Below, piece after piece: positions 52,237-63,175 of a stretch of DNA of 64,000 nucleotides. A program made the position numbers and the translations under genes. The stretch is from Symbiodinium natans (taxonomy: Eukaryota > Sar > Dinophyceae > Suessiales > Symbiodiniaceae): NCBI GenBank assembly GCA_905221605.1, contig CAJNDS010001779.1:124001-188000 (forward strand), given 5' to 3'. How positions within the stretch are numbered: position 1 is the stretch's first letter; each line of letters starts with the position of its first letter. The notes below the pieces were generated by a model. It saw only the letters and a list, made by a program, of their open reading frames with translations, had not been told where the DNA came from and ran no database searches.

Positions 52237-55200
52237 ATGCCTTCCCCGAAGCGATGGCTCCAACTTGCCTCGGATGGTGGACAAGATGGTGGAGCTGGAA
52301 ATGGTGCAGCTGAGTCTCTGGGTGAAAGATCGGTGTTGGAAGAGGTGATTCCCGACGCTGAAGTACATCTGGAAGAGGCCTTGGTTGCAGAAAGCCCCAA
52401 TGCGGGTATGAATCCCAATAGGGATATGGTTAGCAATGCTGAAGCTGAAGGACGTGCTGTTTCTGTACCGCCAAAGCCTGGTGAAAAAAGGAACTGGGAT
52501 GCGACTGGTGGCATAGATCGTGAAATGGAGGTGACTGTTTTACGAGTGTTACACAAACACGGGTACCAGCCGTCGTCTTCGACTTCGGGTCGAATGGTAG
52601 ACCAAGAGTCTCAGACCGATCTGATTGGAGAAGTGCTACAAGCGACCAGGAGGCCGTTGAACAAGATCAAAAAGGGTCCATCTTCGAGTTCCCAAGGTGG
52701 TGGAAGCGGTCACAAACAGAAGGGTGCGGACGGCTTTGAAGCTGCACCTGCTGCTGAATACGCCATGGGGGAGGAGGAGATCCTACAGATGGAGGCTGAA
52801 CGGTTGCGACAGCTGTCAGAAGAAGAGGACGAGATGCGACAGGTTTCTGAAAGGGACGGTTTTCGGAAAGACGAGCATCTGATCCAAGCGTGTGATGGCA
52901 CAATGTGGGAATTGCACCTCCATGAAGATGGGAGACAATATTATTACTGCCTGGATACGCACGAAACCAAGTGGACATTGCCGGTGGTAGGTGAAAAGGT
53001 GAAGAGTGACGAGGTGGTTGGGTCTCCTTTGGGCAATGAGCTGGAAATGGAGGCGGCACTGGATTCTTCATCCTCTACTCCGAAGACTGAGTCTACGAGG
53101 GCATTCCAGGGTAGTGTAAATAGTTTAGGTGAAAAAGATTTTTCCTCTACTATCAGGGATAGCGGTCCTAGGGCTGATGGTGACGCCCCGACCTCGGGTT
53201 CTCCTGATGAGGAAGGGATTCCTGGGAACCAAGCCAACATCGCTGGAGCTCAACACCTGGATCGGGAAGAAACAGAAGCGCTTTCTGAGGGTGGGGCAGC
53301 GATGGAATTGGTGGATCCAGAAGAGAAAATGCCCAATGAGGTGATCGGAACTGTGTCGGCTGCAGAAGAGCGAGTGGTGGATGTGGTACCTGTTGTTCAG
53401 GAAGGTGGTCCTGGAGATTCGGAGGATGGAGAGAAAAAGTTGTGTGTTACGACTGAGGAGGTCTCTTCGTTTGGTGCCAAGAATTCTGCCATTCAAGGGG
53501 AAAAAGAAGCTTCTGGAATAGCTGGAGACACGGATGATCTGAAAAATGAGGCCTGGAGCGCCAATGATGCGCGGGTTGATGCGCCAGATATTACCTGGAG
53601 TGCGAAGGAAGCACGGGTTGAGGTGCATGTGGTGGTACGTTCCACGGGCGACTGCAACAATGGGGCGCAGGTCTCCGCAGCAGCTGATGATGGAGGTTCA
53701 CAGGTGGACGCACTGGTGCAACCTGAAGTTAGCAGCGAGGAACGAAATGACAAGGGCTACACCGGAGCCAATGAGGCAGCTGTGGTCAATGATGGTGGAA
53801 ATTCTCCTTTGGAGGCCATGGAACCAAAGGAGCCTGCGGTGGAAGAAAGCGTGCCTGCCGTGGATGATCGACTCAATTGCCCTGCAGTGGAAGAAGATTT
53901 GCCTGCTGCAGAAGGTGAGACAAAGGACTCCAATGATGGGTCCACTCCCATGAAGGGAGAAGCGTTGCCGTCTGGAAGTTCACTGGAAGTCGACACCGAG
54001 CGAACTACAGCAGATGAGGCAAAGCCGTTGGCGGAGAAAAAGGGAGGTCCTGAAATCCAGGAGCACAAAAAAGATGAGCTTGTGGGACTCGTGGAGCAGG
54101 ACGAACAGTGTGACCCAAAGGTGAAGACAAAGGATGCGCCAGGAGCCGATGATACAGAGATGGTTTCTGAAGAGCGTGTAAAGAAAGTGCCCCGAGCGGG
54201 AGCTTTGGAGTCACCTGGGCCACATTGCTATCAAGAGGGAGATGAGATCATGGGTCTAGTGCGCTGCATCAATGGGTATGGAGCCTTTTTGGACCATGGG
54301 GATATGAATGTATTGATTCCTGCAGAAGGGAACAATGCATATCAGTTCAAGTTTGGTGATACTGTCAATGGAACAGTGAAACGAGTGGAAGATGATGGTA
54401 CCATAATCTTGGACACCTTTCTGGTTTTGGAAGAGGACGTGGAGGACTCTTCTTCGACGCTGCGGAAGTGGAAACCCAGCGGCTGGAGTACGTGGTGGAC
54501 GGATTCATGGTATGCTGGTCAATGGTACCAAGATTCCAACGGTCAATGGGACTGGAAACAGGAGGAAGAGCAATCCGATGAAGAGCTTGTGGTACAGGAG
54601 TTGTCTTCTGAAGAACGAAAAGAAAGGCAACTTTATGGAGAAAAGATCTACAAAGCTCTTCTGGAGAATGGAAATGAAGAGGAAGCCTATGTTGGCAAAA
54701 TTACTGGGATGCTGTTAGGTCGGCCGATGGAAGATTTACAGGAGTGTGTTGCGGATCAGGCATTCCTCAATGCGGAAGCTCGGCGCGCGTATGGCATCTT
54801 GCAAGATGATGGTTGGGAGCCTGATGGTACAGAAAACACAGGTTTGGGGGAGTTAACCACCTTTTCCCGAACACAGTACCACAACGCGCTCTTCGAACTG
54901 GCACGTAGGAAAAGGAGATTTTCTCGACCAGTTGTGGGTGATGCGGTGGCAGTGGTGCTGGATCAAGGGGAAGAGGAGTTTTGGAACGCGCTTTGGTTGG
55001 ACACCAAGCTATTTTTGCAGGAGCTTGATGGTGCAGTGCAATCCATGAGCAAAAGGGAGAACAAGCCAATGGAAGCCTACATGGATCCTGACCAGTACAA
55101 AAAGGCTTACATGACACCAAAGACGGTGTTGTCACCTGGTTACAGCAAGCTGTGCAGGTTCTTCAATAAGGGAAGGTGTCGCAATGGCGATGGGTGTCCC

Positions 55201-58200
55201 TATGAGCATCGTCGGTACGGTGAAGGTTGGCCAGAAGGGGGGTCAACTGATCCAAAGAATAGCCAAGAAGCTGATGATGAGGACGGGAACATCGGTGACC
55301 CTCCCACAGAGGAAGGTACAGTGGATGAGGCACAGCAGGAGCGGGAGGATTTAGCCTTCCGGGCCAAGTACAATTTTGGCAAAGGTGCATCAAAGGGTGA
55401 GCCTACGTCAGGTGAGCCAAAAGGTCGGCTGTGCTTGTATTACAATCAAGGTGCTTGTAAATATGGGACTGCATGCAGGTACCTTCACAACGATGATGTA
55501 GCATTGGAAGGGACTTGGGAGCCCGGCAAATCTTGGGACAATGCTTCCAGGAAGGCGCTAAGGGACGCAGGGTTCCACCATTGCTGTTTCGATTATTACC
55601 TCAGAGGACGTTGCCGGAAAGGGTCAAATTTCTGCAAGTACTCCCACGACGAGATGTCAGAGGAGCGGCTGACACTCCTGAAACACCTGGTACACGTGGC
55701 CAATCAGGTCCGGTTTGAAAAGGAGAGAGGATGGGAGATCTCGGACAGAAGCACTTTTCAGCCACCTGCAAGTGGGGGAGCTGAATCTTCCTCATCCTCG
55801 GCACCAAAAGCACTGCAAATGACCAATGTGTCACAAAAAGATGGTGAAAAAGGTATTCTGGATGAAGTAGAAGCTGATGAGCAAAAGAATTCGGTGGCTG
55901 CATCCACTAGTACTCAGCTTCACAATCCGGAGGAGCCGATTGAAAATTGGATGGCTCGCAACGCACACCTGTGGGTGTATACCCCTCATGTAAGTGAGGT
56001 GATGATTACGCTTGGTGTGACCAATGTGTCGGACTTGCAAGAGTTCATCTTTGTGGAAGATTTGGTTGACAAAGGGATCAACAAAGTGACCGCATGCAAA
56101 ATTCTGCAATTGGTGGGTGAGGTCCGATATCGACCGGGAGGACCGGAAAAGGCAGTTCCTTCTGATGCATCTGTACGGGTACAACAATCTTCTGGGAACA
56201 AAGGGACTGGAAGAGCGGCGGTGCGAACCCTCACTCAGGTGCGTGAAGCTGAAGACTCCGGTGCAAAAACTATGCCGAGAGGTTCCTATCGGGAGCTTTT
56301 TGATAAGGTCAGGTACCGTGATGGTTGGACGCTTGCGCAGAGGTCTCCGTTGTGCGTACAGAAGCTGCGGTTGGTGGGAGTTGGAATGCCGCCGGTGAAT
56401 CCACCAACGAAAAAGTATCGGTCAAGATCAAACCCTGTAAGAAGGGGAAGGCCCTTGCTGGACAAAAAACAGGTGCGACAGGTGCCACGATCTCGGTCAC
56501 AACGACGAGTGCAACTGGCGGAAGTGGTGGAAAAACCGAAGCCACTGGAGCCGGTGAAACCTCGTGGTGGTTTGTCGTATCCATTCAGCAGAGCGTGGGC
56601 AGATGTGGTGGATGATGATGACCAGGCGGAGGCTTTGGTCTCGTATGCCGCTTCCTCAAGCGATTCAAGCGAGGAGGAGACCAATGCGGTACAACGCCTG
56701 AAGGAACTCTTTTTGCAAGAAAGGGATTCGTGGAGAACTGCGAGTCGTGGCAATGTTCCACAAAGTGGTTCTTCAGGCTCCAATGATGGGCCGAAAAAAT
56801 CGGTTCACCTTGGCGAAGGGCGCGACAAAGCGTCGCGGGGGGAGACCCGCCAAGAAGTGACTTCACAAGTTTTTTCGCTACCACAACCTTCTCGTCGAGC
56901 TGAACGGTCTCAAAAAAGAACAAGGGATGGTTCAGTTATGGTTGGTTCGCTGGCGGTGGGCTCCACGGATGAGGTTTTACCTGGGCAAGGTGCTGCTGGA
57001 CAGGTGAATGTCTCTGAAAGCGCTCAAGTTCTTCCTGGGCATGAAGTGGCTGGACAGGAGACGGCGCCGGAAGGAGCAGTACAGATTTCTGGCGAGGAGA
57101 CCGACCAAAAAGAAGGAGAAGGCGGGAGCAATGATCTCCGTGGTAATGATGCGAAGATGTTGGATGGTGGTCCGGTGAGGAGTGACCTTCAGCAATTGCT
57201 GGTGAAAGGCCTTCTGACTCGAATTTATTGGAAGGTTGCAGTTGGCAAGTTGCCAATGGGGCAAAGAGATTGCCAAAAAGGGTCCAATAAGATGGATCGA
57301 AATTTGGTTATTAGCATGTCATCCGAGGGTGCAAGCGAACAGGATGAGAACCTGGCACTGGAGGACGATGCTGATCAGTCAATGGGAGACGGTGCAATGG
57401 TTATGGTGTATGATCCAGGAACGCTGATCCAGTCGCCAACAACTGATTGGGTTATGCGTCGCGGTCTGACCGATCGTACCGTCTGGCCAGCAATGGCGCA
57501 CCTGGCACAGAGGATATGTGCTGAAATGGTTCAAGTGGATGAAATGAATGCCCAGCTAGGGACTGGAACACTCCTTTTTCAAAGGAGAGATCAAGGACAT
57601 TATACTGACCTGCATCATTCGTTCCATGACAACCCGTGCTTGCCGGCGGTGGGGAATTACCCTCTTTCGGTGATGGGTGCCTTGTTGTCTCCTGGTCTGG
57701 AAGGGGAATTCAAGAATACGGACAAGTTTGGTACTGCTATGGAGGCAATTGCCTATGATTGGAGCCGCAGTCCAGGCATGGAAGTTCATATTGAACTTAT
57801 GGCGAGGGTAGCCAAAATGGTTCACCCATTCCTGAATCTGGGAGCACAAGGGTCGGTGATGGTTTCAGAATTTCTCTGGCAGCGCGGGAGGGCTCGGTTG
57901 ATGGAGTTTCTTCAAGCGGCGACTTGTGCGGACCAATTGGAGGCTCTCTGGAGAAGGATGGACGACGATGCGGATGAGGAGGTGGATCCTTCGACAGCGA
58001 TGCTGGAAGTTCTTGGACTAGAGGATGCGGTGCTTGATCAAGGGAACAATGAATCCCTTATTCCCATTGAAGATGCTGGAGGTGAGACAAGCGGTGACAC
58101 TGGAGGGAAGGGCAAAGCGCCAGAAGTTTCTCCGGAAGAGGAGAAATCCAGTGGGTCATCCAGACTGGCGGACACAAGGATTTTCTTGTGGTCAGTGTAC

Positions 58201-60072
58201 TCCCGCGTGGCTTCGAATTTCTCTATGCAGGACCGCACTACTGGTAAGATCTTTGACAGCACCAAAGGATATCCTGGTGAAGGACCAAACAATGATGACA
58301 ATCCTTCCTCTAAGGGGAACTTTCCCTGGATTTCAGAAGACTACCTCGACGAAGTGGTGTCAAAAAAGATGGAAAGGTCTTCAGATATGGATGGGTTTGT
58401 TCCGGGAAGTGAGGGATCATTGGAAAAGGTAGAGGTGGAGAATGTTACTGCCTCTAAAATTCTTATGGCTCTTTGGAAGAAGGGACATAGAGTTGGGTTT
58501 AGAAGGTTGCGTCGTTTGAATGCATCTGGATGCAAGGTTGGAGCAATGAAACGTCCAATCAAAAGGGTACAGAAGATTGGCGCTAGGAAGGCCTTCATGA
58601 AGATGTTCAATGTTTTTGGATCGTCTCAGCATGGCTCAGGAGTTGGCGGAAAACCGATCATGAAGGTGGTAGGACCAAGGCCAGGTTTTCCAGCTGTGCT
58701 CCAAGCACCAAATACTGATAGCACGTCGGGTGAAGGGAGCAGTCCCCAGGTACATGGCAATGTTCATGTAGAGCACAGTCGCCCTATGGACCGGTATGAG
58801 GCAGAGCGCTTGGAGAAGAGGAAGAAGGGTTTCTGCTATTGGTTTGGCAAAGGGAAAGATCGCTGCAAATTTGGTGACGACTGCAAATTCATCCATTCCG
58901 AAGATGATGTGGTGCTACATTCATATTGGTGCAAGTACTATGTGGCAGGGAGAGAATGTTTCGCTGGAAAGGATTGTGAGTTCTCGCATGATGCAACTGG
59001 TGTGAGGTGCGTCCAGTTTGCTCGGTCTGGGAAGTGTCGGTTTGGTGACAGGTGTGTCTTTGGACATGAGGTTCCGTTGGAAAAACAGAGGCCAAGGTCT
59101 CCAAGGACGCCCCCAAGGGATGGTCCAAGGAGAAAGTCTGGTGCAAATGGTGGAAAAAAGGAGATCTCTCCTGAACAGTTCGGTGATGATGAGGAGGATT
59201 TTATGGTTTATGACGAAGAGACCAAGATGACGGAACTGTTGATGGAGGCGATTTCATTTCTGTCCAATGGCAAGTCAGATTTGGCTCGAGCAGAGGCGGA
59301 CCCATTGTTCAAACTCCTGAAGATCACTGGAGATGCTGACTACATGGATCAAGTATGGGTTTCGTGGACCACTGAAATGTTGTCAGTGCTGGAACTTCTC
59401 GAAGTAGTGAAGTCGTACGATGTTTCGCTCGCGGAGGTGGAAGAATGGGTCAATGACCTGAGGATATGGTATGAGCGAGCCAATTTGGGAGAAGAAAAGG
59501 ATCCCAAAAAAGGGAAAAAGAGGTCCCTAGAAGGGGAGTCCAGCAAAGATATTCCTGCCGAAAAAGAAGTGGTTGAGACTTCGGAGACGGAGGTTGCCGT
59601 TGAGGAGGAGAAGAAAAAGGTAAAAAAGAAGAGGAAAGCTGCAGCTATCGAAGATCCTTATACCCTCATGGTTCCAAAGCCGAAGAAGATGCCGGCGGTC
59701 ATTGAGAAGGGTGGATCATCATCCAATGTGGTGGTTTCTGCAGTGGAAAAAGCCTCAAAAGCGCGCACAAAGTCAAATGTCGGTGGAAAGACAAAGAAGA
59801 AGGAGAAAAGTCAGAGTCCCAAAAAAGAAGAGGTGGTAATGGTGCAAGATCCTGAGGAAAAGGATCGTCCATCCGATGCGGAGGCACCAGGGTCTGCCAA
59901 TGCGAATGAAGAGCTGGATCAATCTTGCCAGGCGATTGAGGATGCGAAGAGAGAAGGATTGGTATCCTCAATTCAAAGGGGCATACAGGATCCTGTTCTT
60001 ACAGTTTCGGACCTGGAGTATATTCTGCTGCAACTTCACCTCAAGATTGCCAACAATCGGAAAAAGAAGTGA
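52237..60072 (+). CDS. Giant LTR-element protein: WW-like, S1, SAM-like and six CCCH zinc fingers
   Basis: 2611 codons with no intron. I chose ATG 52237 over the upstream in-frame GTG at 52204. Acidic, low-complexity N-terminal third with a WW-like segment (about 220-250: MWELHLHEDGRQYYY...TKW). S1 RNA-binding fold about 669-732 (GLVRCINGYGAFLDHGD). CCCH fingers near 973 (CRFFNKGRCRNGDGCPYEH), 1066 (CLYYNQGACKYGTACRYLH) and 1117 (CFDYYLRGRCRKGSNFCKYSH). Helical SAM-like segment about 1235-1298. Three more CCCH fingers near 2200, 2232 and 2258. Lys-rich C-terminus. All modules point to RNA binding, and it could act as a Gag-like protein packaging element RNA (inference). No protease, RT, RNase H or integrase motif seen. 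Uninterrupted ORF over 7.8 kb argues for selection or very recent insertion. I do not recognise the family. Confidence 0.85.
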   Translation: MPSPKRWLQLASDGGQDGGAGNGAAESLGERSVLEEVIPDAEVHLEEALVAESPNAGMNPNRDMVSNAEAEGRAVSVPPKPGEKRNWDATGGIDREMEVTVLRVLHKHGYQPSSSTSGRMVDQESQTDLIGEVLQATRRPLNKIKKGPSSSSQGGGSGHKQKGADGFEAAPAAEYAMGEEEILQMEAERLRQLSEEEDEMRQVSERDGFRKDEHLIQACDGTMWELHLHEDGRQYYYCLDTHETKWTLPVVGEKVKSDEVVGSPLGNELEMEAALDSSSSTPKTESTRAFQGSVNSLGEKDFSSTIRDSGPRADGDAPTSGSPDEEGIPGNQANIAGAQHLDREETEALSEGGAAMELVDPEEKMPNEVIGTVSAAEERVVDVVPVVQEGGPGDSEDGEKKLCVTTEEVSSFGAKNSAIQGEKEASGIAGDTDDLKNEAWSANDARVDAPDITWSAKEARVEVHVVVRSTGDCNNGAQVSAAADDGGSQVDALVQPEVSSEERNDKGYTGANEAAVVNDGGNSPLEAMEPKEPAVEESVPAVDDRLNCPAVEEDLPAAEGETKDSNDGSTPMKGEALPSGSSLEVDTERTTADEAKPLAEKKGGPEIQEHKKDELVGLVEQDEQCDPKVKTKDAPGADDTEMVSEERVKKVPRAGALESPGPHCYQEGDEIMGLVRCINGYGAFLDHGDMNVLIPAEGNNAYQFKFGDTVNGTVKRVEDDGTIILDTFLVLEEDVEDSSSTLRKWKPSGWSTWWTDSWYAGQWYQDSNGQWDWKQEEEQSDEELVVQELSSEERKERQLYGEKIYKALLENGNEEEAYVGKITGMLLGRPMEDLQECVADQAFLNAEARRAYGILQDDGWEPDGTENTGLGELTTFSRTQYHNALFELARRKRRFSRPVVGDAVAVVLDQGEEEFWNALWLDTKLFLQELDGAVQSMSKRENKPMEAYMDPDQYKKAYMTPKTVLSPGYSKLCRFFNKGRCRNGDGCPYEHRRYGEGWPEGGSTDPKNSQEADDEDGNIGDPPTEEGTVDEAQQEREDLAFRAKYNFGKGASKGEPTSGEPKGRLCLYYNQGACKYGTACRYLHNDDVALEGTWEPGKSWDNASRKALRDAGFHHCCFDYYLRGRCRKGSNFCKYSHDEMSEERLTLLKHLVHVANQVRFEKERGWEISDRSTFQPPASGGAESSSSSAPKALQMTNVSQKDGEKGILDEVEADEQKNSVAASTSTQLHNPEEPIENWMARNAHLWVYTPHVSEVMITLGVTNVSDLQEFIFVEDLVDKGINKVTACKILQLVGEVRYRPGGPEKAVPSDASVRVQQSSGNKGTGRAAVRTLTQVREAEDSGAKTMPRGSYRELFDKVRYRDGWTLAQRSPLCVQKLRLVGVGMPPVNPPTKKYRSRSNPVRRGRPLLDKKQVRQVPRSRSQRRVQLAEVVEKPKPLEPVKPRGGLSYPFSRAWADVVDDDDQAEALVSYAASSSDSSEEETNAVQRLKELFLQERDSWRTASRGNVPQSGSSGSNDGPKKSVHLGEGRDKASRGETRQEVTSQVFSLPQPSRRAERSQKRTRDGSVMVGSLAVGSTDEVLPGQGAAGQVNVSESAQVLPGHEVAGQETAPEGAVQISGEETDQKEGEGGSNDLRGNDAKMLDGGPVRSDLQQLLVKGLLTRIYWKVAVGKLPMGQRDCQKGSNKMDRNLVISMSSEGASEQDENLALEDDADQSMGDGAMVMVYDPGTLIQSPTTDWVMRRGLTDRTVWPAMAHLAQRICAEMVQVDEMNAQLGTGTLLFQRRDQGHYTDLHHSFHDNPCLPAVGNYPLSVMGALLSPGLEGEFKNTDKFGTAMEAIAYDWSRSPGMEVHIELMARVAKMVHPFLNLGAQGSVMVSEFLWQRGRARLMEFLQAATCADQLEALWRRMDDDADEEVDPSTAMLEVLGLEDAVLDQGNNESLIPIEDAGGETSGDTGGKGKAPEVSPEEEKSSGSSRLADTRIFLWSVYSRVASNFSMQDRTTGKIFDSTKGYPGEGPNNDDNPSSKGNFPWISEDYLDEVVSKKMERSSDMDGFVPGSEGSLEKVEVENVTASKILMALWKKGHRVGFRRLRRLNASGCKVGAMKRPIKRVQKIGARKAFMKMFNVFGSSQHGSGVGGKPIMKVVGPRPGFPAVLQAPNTDSTSGEGSSPQVHGNVHVEHSRPMDRYEAERLEKRKKGFCYWFGKGKDRCKFGDDCKFIHSEDDVVLHSYWCKYYVAGRECFAGKDCEFSHDATGVRCVQFARSGKCRFGDRCVFGHEVPLEKQRPRSPRTPPRDGPRRKSGANGGKKEISPEQFGDDEEDFMVYDEETKMTELLMEAISFLSNGKSDLARAEADPLFKLLKITGDADYMDQVWVSWTTEMLSVLELLEVVKSYDVSLAEVEEWVNDLRIWYERANLGEEKDPKKGKKRSLEGESSKDIPAEKEVVETSETEVAVEEEKKKVKKKRKAAAIEDPYTLMVPKPKKMPAVIEKGGSSSNVVVSAVEKASKARTKSNVGGKTKKKEKSQSPKKEEVVMVQDPEEKDRPSDAEAPGSANANEELDQSCQAIEDAKREGLVSSIQRGIQDPVLTVSDLEYILLQLHLKIANNRKKK

Positions 60073-60429
60073 TTGGATGGTATGGATGAAGGGATGGTTT
60101 TTCTCTTTCTGGAGACAGGTGCGCTGGAACAGCCAATGTGCTGACAATGTGGTGGTTACTATTAAGGGTATGGAAATCCCTGATAGTAGGAGTCAGTAGC
60201 TTTTCGCGTAGCGAAGACCACGGTTTGTGGTGAAGAAGGCCAAGGAGTCTTCAGTGATGAGAGGATCAAGGTGAAAAAAGATTCTCTATGGGTAGTAGGT
60301 TAGCCAATGTGCTATAATTCCGTCCTGGAAGACGTTAAACCACAATTTGCATTTCAAGCAGCTGGCTGCTGCCGTAATGGCAGTTTTTGGCCAAAAGATC
60401 TGCATCTCCAATGTGTCCTAGGAAATCCT
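60073..60429 (+). other. Untranslated tail of the LTR element
   Basis: About 360 bases between stop codon and polypurine tract, no ORF or hairpin of note. Confidence 0.6.
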
Positions 60430-60442
60430 AGGACAGGGGGAG
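60430..60442 (+). promoter_or_regulatory. Polypurine tract
   Basis: AGGACAGGGGGAG immediately before the 3' LTR, the usual plus-strand DNA primer; one pyrimidine interrupts it. Confidence 0.75.
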
Positions 60443-60729
60443 TGCGGAGCTGCAATTGGTATTGTAGAAAAGAGTTAGTGTTGAGAGTTGGAAGGGTTAA
60501 TGAACCCGGAAATCATGTTTGGCTCAAGATGGGCTTGAACAGAAAGCCACAAGTTCAAAAAGAAGTGCCTGGGTTCTTAGGGTTTGGTAAGGGTGTGGAT
60601 TTCTTCCCCCTTTCCTTCCCCCCTGGGTTGCTCTTATCCGTGTTCTTGGTTGTTTCTTGGTTCGATCTGGGAAATATAAGTTCAGGGCGATTAGGGGAGT
60701 TGATTTCCTTCCTTGGTTGTCCCCCCGTA
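60443..60729 (+). repeat. 3' LTR
   Basis: 287 bases; I see no difference from the 5' LTR. Confidence 0.92.
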
Positions 60730-60769
60730 CCCGAAACCCTGCACCGTAAACCCCAAAAAAGAGAGACAC

Positions 60770-61700
60770 CTGGGACTCTCAGGGTGAACCTTGGGTCCTC
60801 GTAGAGGCCGGCATGCTGCCGGAAAAGTGCTGCAAGGTTCCTGGTATCGAGGTTTAGGGTTTAGGGTTTGGGGGTTTACAAGGTTCGGGCTCAGGGTTTA
60901 GGGTTTTGAGTTTTAAGAGTCGGGGGTTGGCGTTTTCGAGTTCAGGGTTTCGGGAAAAGGTATTTGGGCTCCGGTCTTGGCGCTTCTAGTTCAGGGTTTC
61001 GGGCCCAAGGGTCTTGGGCGTTGGGTTTAGGGGTTGAGCTGCACGTAGTCGCCCACACCATCTCTACAGAAGAAGCTGCGTCGCAACCTAGAAGATGCCA
61101 GCCAAAGCCTCGCGCCCTAAACCCTATAAACCCTAAACCCTAAAACCTAAATCCTAAACCCTAAGCCCTAAACCCTAAATCCTCAACCCCATACCCTAAA
61201 ACCTTTAGCCCGAACAAAAAGCAAGCTCAAGGCTCACTGTGGAGGTGGTCGTCGTGGTGGGAAGCTCCGGGGCGCCCACGAAGCCGACAGACCCCTGCAG
61301 GAAGCCCACCTGCACTTTCTGCTCTAGCTTCGTTCAAGGGTTTAGGGTTGAGGGTTTAGGGTTTAGGGTTGAGGGTTGAGGGAGGATCGTAAGTTGATGG
61401 TCTGGCTAGTTGAGGCTTTTGATTTCAGTGTACAGGGCCAAGTGGTGTTAAGTGTGTAAGTTCGGAGAATTCCGTGTCAACCCAAAGATGTGAGTTCTAC
61501 AATGATCTACAGGGCTCTCATCAACGGGCCCTTAACGGATCCCCTTTCGGAACCCTTCCGCCTACAGAAGCCCTTGTAAGAGTTCTGCCTGGTTCTGCAG
61601 CTCCTCAAAAAGCCCCCAGGTCAGCAGCTCGCCCGTCTTAGGCGCAGCGGCAGGGCTCCAGGAGCGCCGGAGGCCGGGAAGAAGAAGGAGAAGTACCTGG
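60770..61700 (-). CDS. Candidate 5' exons of the glycosyltransferase beyond the LTR element
   Basis: Minus-strand exon-like patches: 60770-60840 (NLAALFRQHAGLYEDPRFTL, with AG before and GT after), about 61040-61092 (CRDGVGDYVQLN), about 61245-61315 (KVQVGFLQGSVGFVGAPELP then a TTTTT stretch), about 61590-61700 (VLLLLPGLRRSW ... ELLTWGLFEELQNQAELL). A hydrophobic N-terminal segment followed by a Thr-rich stem would suit a type II Golgi transferase. The order and strand fit the gene at 46011-51648, with the LTR element inside the intron between 60770 and 51648. No start codon was identified, and the link rests on position and plausibility only. Confidence 0.4.
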
Positions 61701-63175
61701 ATACTGTGAGGATTCCGAAAGGGTTCAAAGAGGCTCCAGAGGGTTCCAGAAGTTTCAAGAGGGGTGCTATACGGGTTCAGACCGGTTCTCTAGGGGTTCT
61801 CCACAAGGGTTCTAAGGGGTTCTATAGGGGTTCTGTGCGGGTTTCGACGCTCGAAGAACGAGGAGGGGTATCTCTTGGAAGCTAAGGTTTTGTTTTTTTG
61901 ACATTGAAATGGGTTTGGGATGGGGATTGAAGTCTTAAGGTTTCGAGTTTTGAGGGGCCTTCTACGGGTTTGGGGGGCTATCATCGCTGTAAGGTGCGTC
62001 TGAGGAGTTCAAAGTTTCGGATGTAGTAGTTCAAATCCAGAGTGAAACTTTGGGTTGACAGGGGTCTTGAGTTGTGGTGTTTTCAATGATGAGCCTTGCA
62101 AAGCCGCCCCAATCCCGCACTCCACGAAAAACAGTATCACCTCTGAGCCGTGACCTGGCAAAGTCTGCTCAATCCGAACTCCGTTCCTGAGCCCGGCCCA
62201 ATTAAAACCCCAAAGCCAACTCTGAACCCTCAACCCAGCTCGAAATCCAAGCCCAACTGTGCCCTGACCCCGAATAAAGGCTGTGTTTCAACTTTTTTAC
62301 GGTTTCGCTTTTAGGGTCCATGGCTTGGCCCTGACAAAACTCTTGGGCAATTCAGCTCCGCACCAAGCCGAGAAGACAGAGAAAGCGCCGCATGGCGCAG
62401 GGGGAATCCAGGGCTTTGGGACTCCAGAGCTTAACATGTCGAGACCGCGCTCACCTAGAATACTGTACTTGGTCGTACTCTACTTCTACAAGGACGCAGG
62501 ATCTTGGGCTTGGGGTACGGGTGTTTTTTGAATATCCGGGGGGTTGTAGGGTTTGGGGCCTTCGGCTTGCCATGGGCCCGAGACCCTGGAACCCTGGAGA
62601 ATCCTAGTGAAAACTGTGTGTTGGGCGTGGGTGTCTTTGCAAGTTTGATGTGGCTGCAGGGTTTTAACTCTGCGAGCAGGGAGGGTCGATGCTGCTCAGG
62701 GCGGCAGCTTACGTTTCGCGCCTCGGATTGAACGATGCGCCTGCGAAACATATGACTGCTAATGCCTGTCTCCGCCCTGATATAATCCGCAGTATCAAGC
62801 AGCTCAAATCCAAGTTCATGTGCCCCAAGCTCCATGCAGCCAACCAACACGCCCGTCTCAACCCCCGCTGAAATGCTGCCGGGAGGAACCGGCAGTCGAT
62901 AAGGCCAATCTGATGAGGCCTACCCCTAATATTCCGAGGAACGACGTTGGGGTCCCCATCGGCCCTACCGAATCTTGCCAATGGCTCCCTCAGCTTACTG
63001 GGCTGTTGGAGTCCTTGCTCTGCCGTTTGCCAATTGCCGATTGTTCATCTCCCATTTGTCGGATCCGTTGCTCTACGTTCTACCTCATACGCTAGCATTT
63101 GGTTGGACTCGTTTCTTGTCCATTTGTTGTGTTTCCATTCTTTTCATCTGACCATTGACCAGTACGTGCTCAAAC
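61701..63175. other. Region without a recognisable gene
   Basis: Repeat-poor compared with the rest of the window. 62640-63170 has no telomere-like units and balanced composition but no convincing ORF or RNA fold that I can support. Confidence 0.6.

Larger units (their letters stand above)
51883..60729 (+). mobile_element. LTR element without recognisable pol, 8847 bases
   Basis: Two 287-base direct repeats (51883-52169, 60443-60729) that appear identical, flanked by the 5-base target duplication CCCGA (51878-51882 and 60730-60734). Next to the 5' LTR is a primer-binding-site candidate (52170-52181), and next to the 3' LTR a polypurine tract (60430-60442). Between them is a single 2611-codon ORF. 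LTRs begin TG and end TA rather than CA. I find no reverse transcriptase YxDD, RNase H or integrase motifs, so the element appears non-autonomous, though it still codes for a large protein. Identical LTRs imply recent insertion. Confidence 0.9.

Noticed and set aside
52227-59971. Minus-strand ORFs opposite the giant LTR-element ORF
   Set aside because: Short, overlapping shadows with no domains. The plus-strand frame is open over the whole interval.
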